Source: Burkholderia sp. S171 (GTDB lineage: Bacteria > Pseudomonadota > Gammaproteobacteria > Burkholderiales > Burkholderiaceae). From it: DNA of 64,000 nucleotides. The translations under genes were made by a program, and so were the position numbers. The first letter of the stretch is position 1; each line of letters starts with the position of its first letter. A model generated the notes under the pieces. That model did no database searches, was not told where the DNA came from, and saw only the letters and a list, made by a program, of their open reading frames with translations. Positions 63,524-64,000 of the stretch are shown here, piece after piece. Location: positions 62,001-126,000 of the forward strand of contig NZ_LMUF01000075.1 of assembly GCF_009766085.1 (NCBI RefSeq). Reading direction: 5' to 3'.

Positions 63524-64000
63524 TTAATGCACAACAACCTGCACGCCTTGCTGAACCAGCAATTCGGTATGTGCGCCGGCGTGTTCGTACACGTTGTACG
63601 TTACGCCGCCGACATCCGCCGTGCCGTGTGCCTGCCACTCGCCATCAGCCAGACCCGCAACATGCGAGTTCGACAGATCGACCTCGTCGCCTTCCTTGCC
63701 GTTCACCATCATCTGCTTGTTGCCGTCCTTCTGGAACAGGTCGGTTTCGCCCAGATTCAGCACGTCAACCAGCGACAGCTTCAGCGTGTTGTGCTGACCG
63801 CCCAGGTCGATCACTTCGATACCCGAAATCTTCGCCGCCGCCGTCTGGCCGGTGAGCGAGGTCAAGTCGAGAACCTGATGGTCGCCCGTCAGGTGCAGCG
63901 TGTTCACGGCAGGCGCTGCGCTTGTTGCGTCGACCGGATGCACCGTGCTGCCCTCAATGTGAGCAGTGGTTTCCTTGAAGTAGACCGTTGGGTCTACGTT
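63524..64000 (-). CDS. C-terminal end of a (probably large) adhesin, 5' part outside window
   Basis: The frame is open to the window edge (159 codons) with no start needed inside. The visible part begins with a repeat-like piece (NVDPTVYFKETTAHIEGSTV) and ends with the same ~120-residue domain as the neighbouring Ig-domain protein: GDHQVLDLTSLTGQT, VIDLGGQHNTLKLSLVDVLNLGE, MMVNGKEGDEVDLSNSHVAGL and HGTADVGGVTYNVYEH. D-L-x-G-x-H-N-x-L-x-L-S-L-x-D-V-L is common at the ends of BapA-like, type I-secreted surface proteins. A large size is inferred, not seen. Confidence 0.75.
   Translation of the reverse strand, partial: NVDPTVYFKETTAHIEGSTVHPVDATSAAPAVNTLHLTGDHQVLDLTSLTGQTAAAKISGIEVIDLGGQHNTLKLSLVDVLNLGETDLFQKDGNKQMMVNGKEGDEVDLSNSHVAGLADGEWQAHGTADVGGVTYNVYEHAGAHTELLVQQGVQVVVH

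Overview
The window looks like the chromosome of a Burkholderiaceae bacterium, most likely Paraburkholderia or Caballeronia. The evidence is high GC content, beta-proteobacterial gene neighbourhoods (recA-recX; miaB-phoH-ybeY-ybeX-lnt; ksgA-pdxA-surA-lptD divergent from amgK-murU), an FMN riboswitch ahead of ribB, and close family resemblance of RecA, GlyQ/GlyS and the porin. Genus assignment is inference. No rRNA, CRISPR array or complete insertion sequence was seen.

Region by region: 1-6.1 kb holds recX (partial) and recA under a LexA box, a TctD/TctE-like two-component pair, an MHS-family transporter with a large periplasmic insertion, and a tRNA with anticodon CAT. Directly after the tRNA, 6.2-10.6 kb is an accessory patch that looks more AT-rich. 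It carries a TacA/TacT-like toxin-antitoxin pair with a broken toxin, an intact-looking MazE/MazF-like pair with a repeated-half-site operator, a TIR-like effector split by a frameshift, and a truncated PD-(D/E)XK-like nuclease. I read it as a decaying defence or addiction island. 10.6-20 kb holds an alpha/beta hydrolase, a DedA-rhodanese fusion, D-galactonate catabolism (dgoR-like regulator divergent from dgoD), CopD, two c-type cytochromes and a hemolysin-III protein. 20-32 kb holds rhlE, a ferritin-like protein, glpR and glpD with a palindromic operator cluster, an XRE-cupin regulator, and ribB behind its riboswitch. 31-34 kb is an MFS/VOC pair divergent from a LysR gene.

34.2-47.9 kb is a long forward housekeeping run: miaB, phoH-like, ybeY, chaC-like, ybeX/corC, lnt, GNAT, glyQ, glyS, gmhB, plsC, a YgjP-like metallopeptidase and gloA. 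It serves tRNA and rRNA maturation, lipoprotein and LPS/phospholipid envelope synthesis, and glutathione metabolism. A structured RNA candidate follows gloA. 48.4-51.7 kb holds an EamA transporter, a LysR regulator and a porin. 52-59.7 kb is an outer-membrane and cell-wall block: ksgA, pdxA, surA and lptD on the minus strand, divergent from amgK-murU. A VapB/VapC-like (FitAB-type) module lies between murU and purB. The window ends with two minus-strand genes whose C-terminal ~120 residues are paralogous: a small single-Ig-domain protein, and the C-terminus of a probably much larger adhesin that runs off the edge.

The most unusual content is the accessory patch beside the tRNA (two broken genes, two toxin-antitoxin loci with visible operators), the shared C-terminal domain of the two surface proteins, the gloA-downstream RNA candidate and the apparent one-base frameshift in the dgoR-like regulator.
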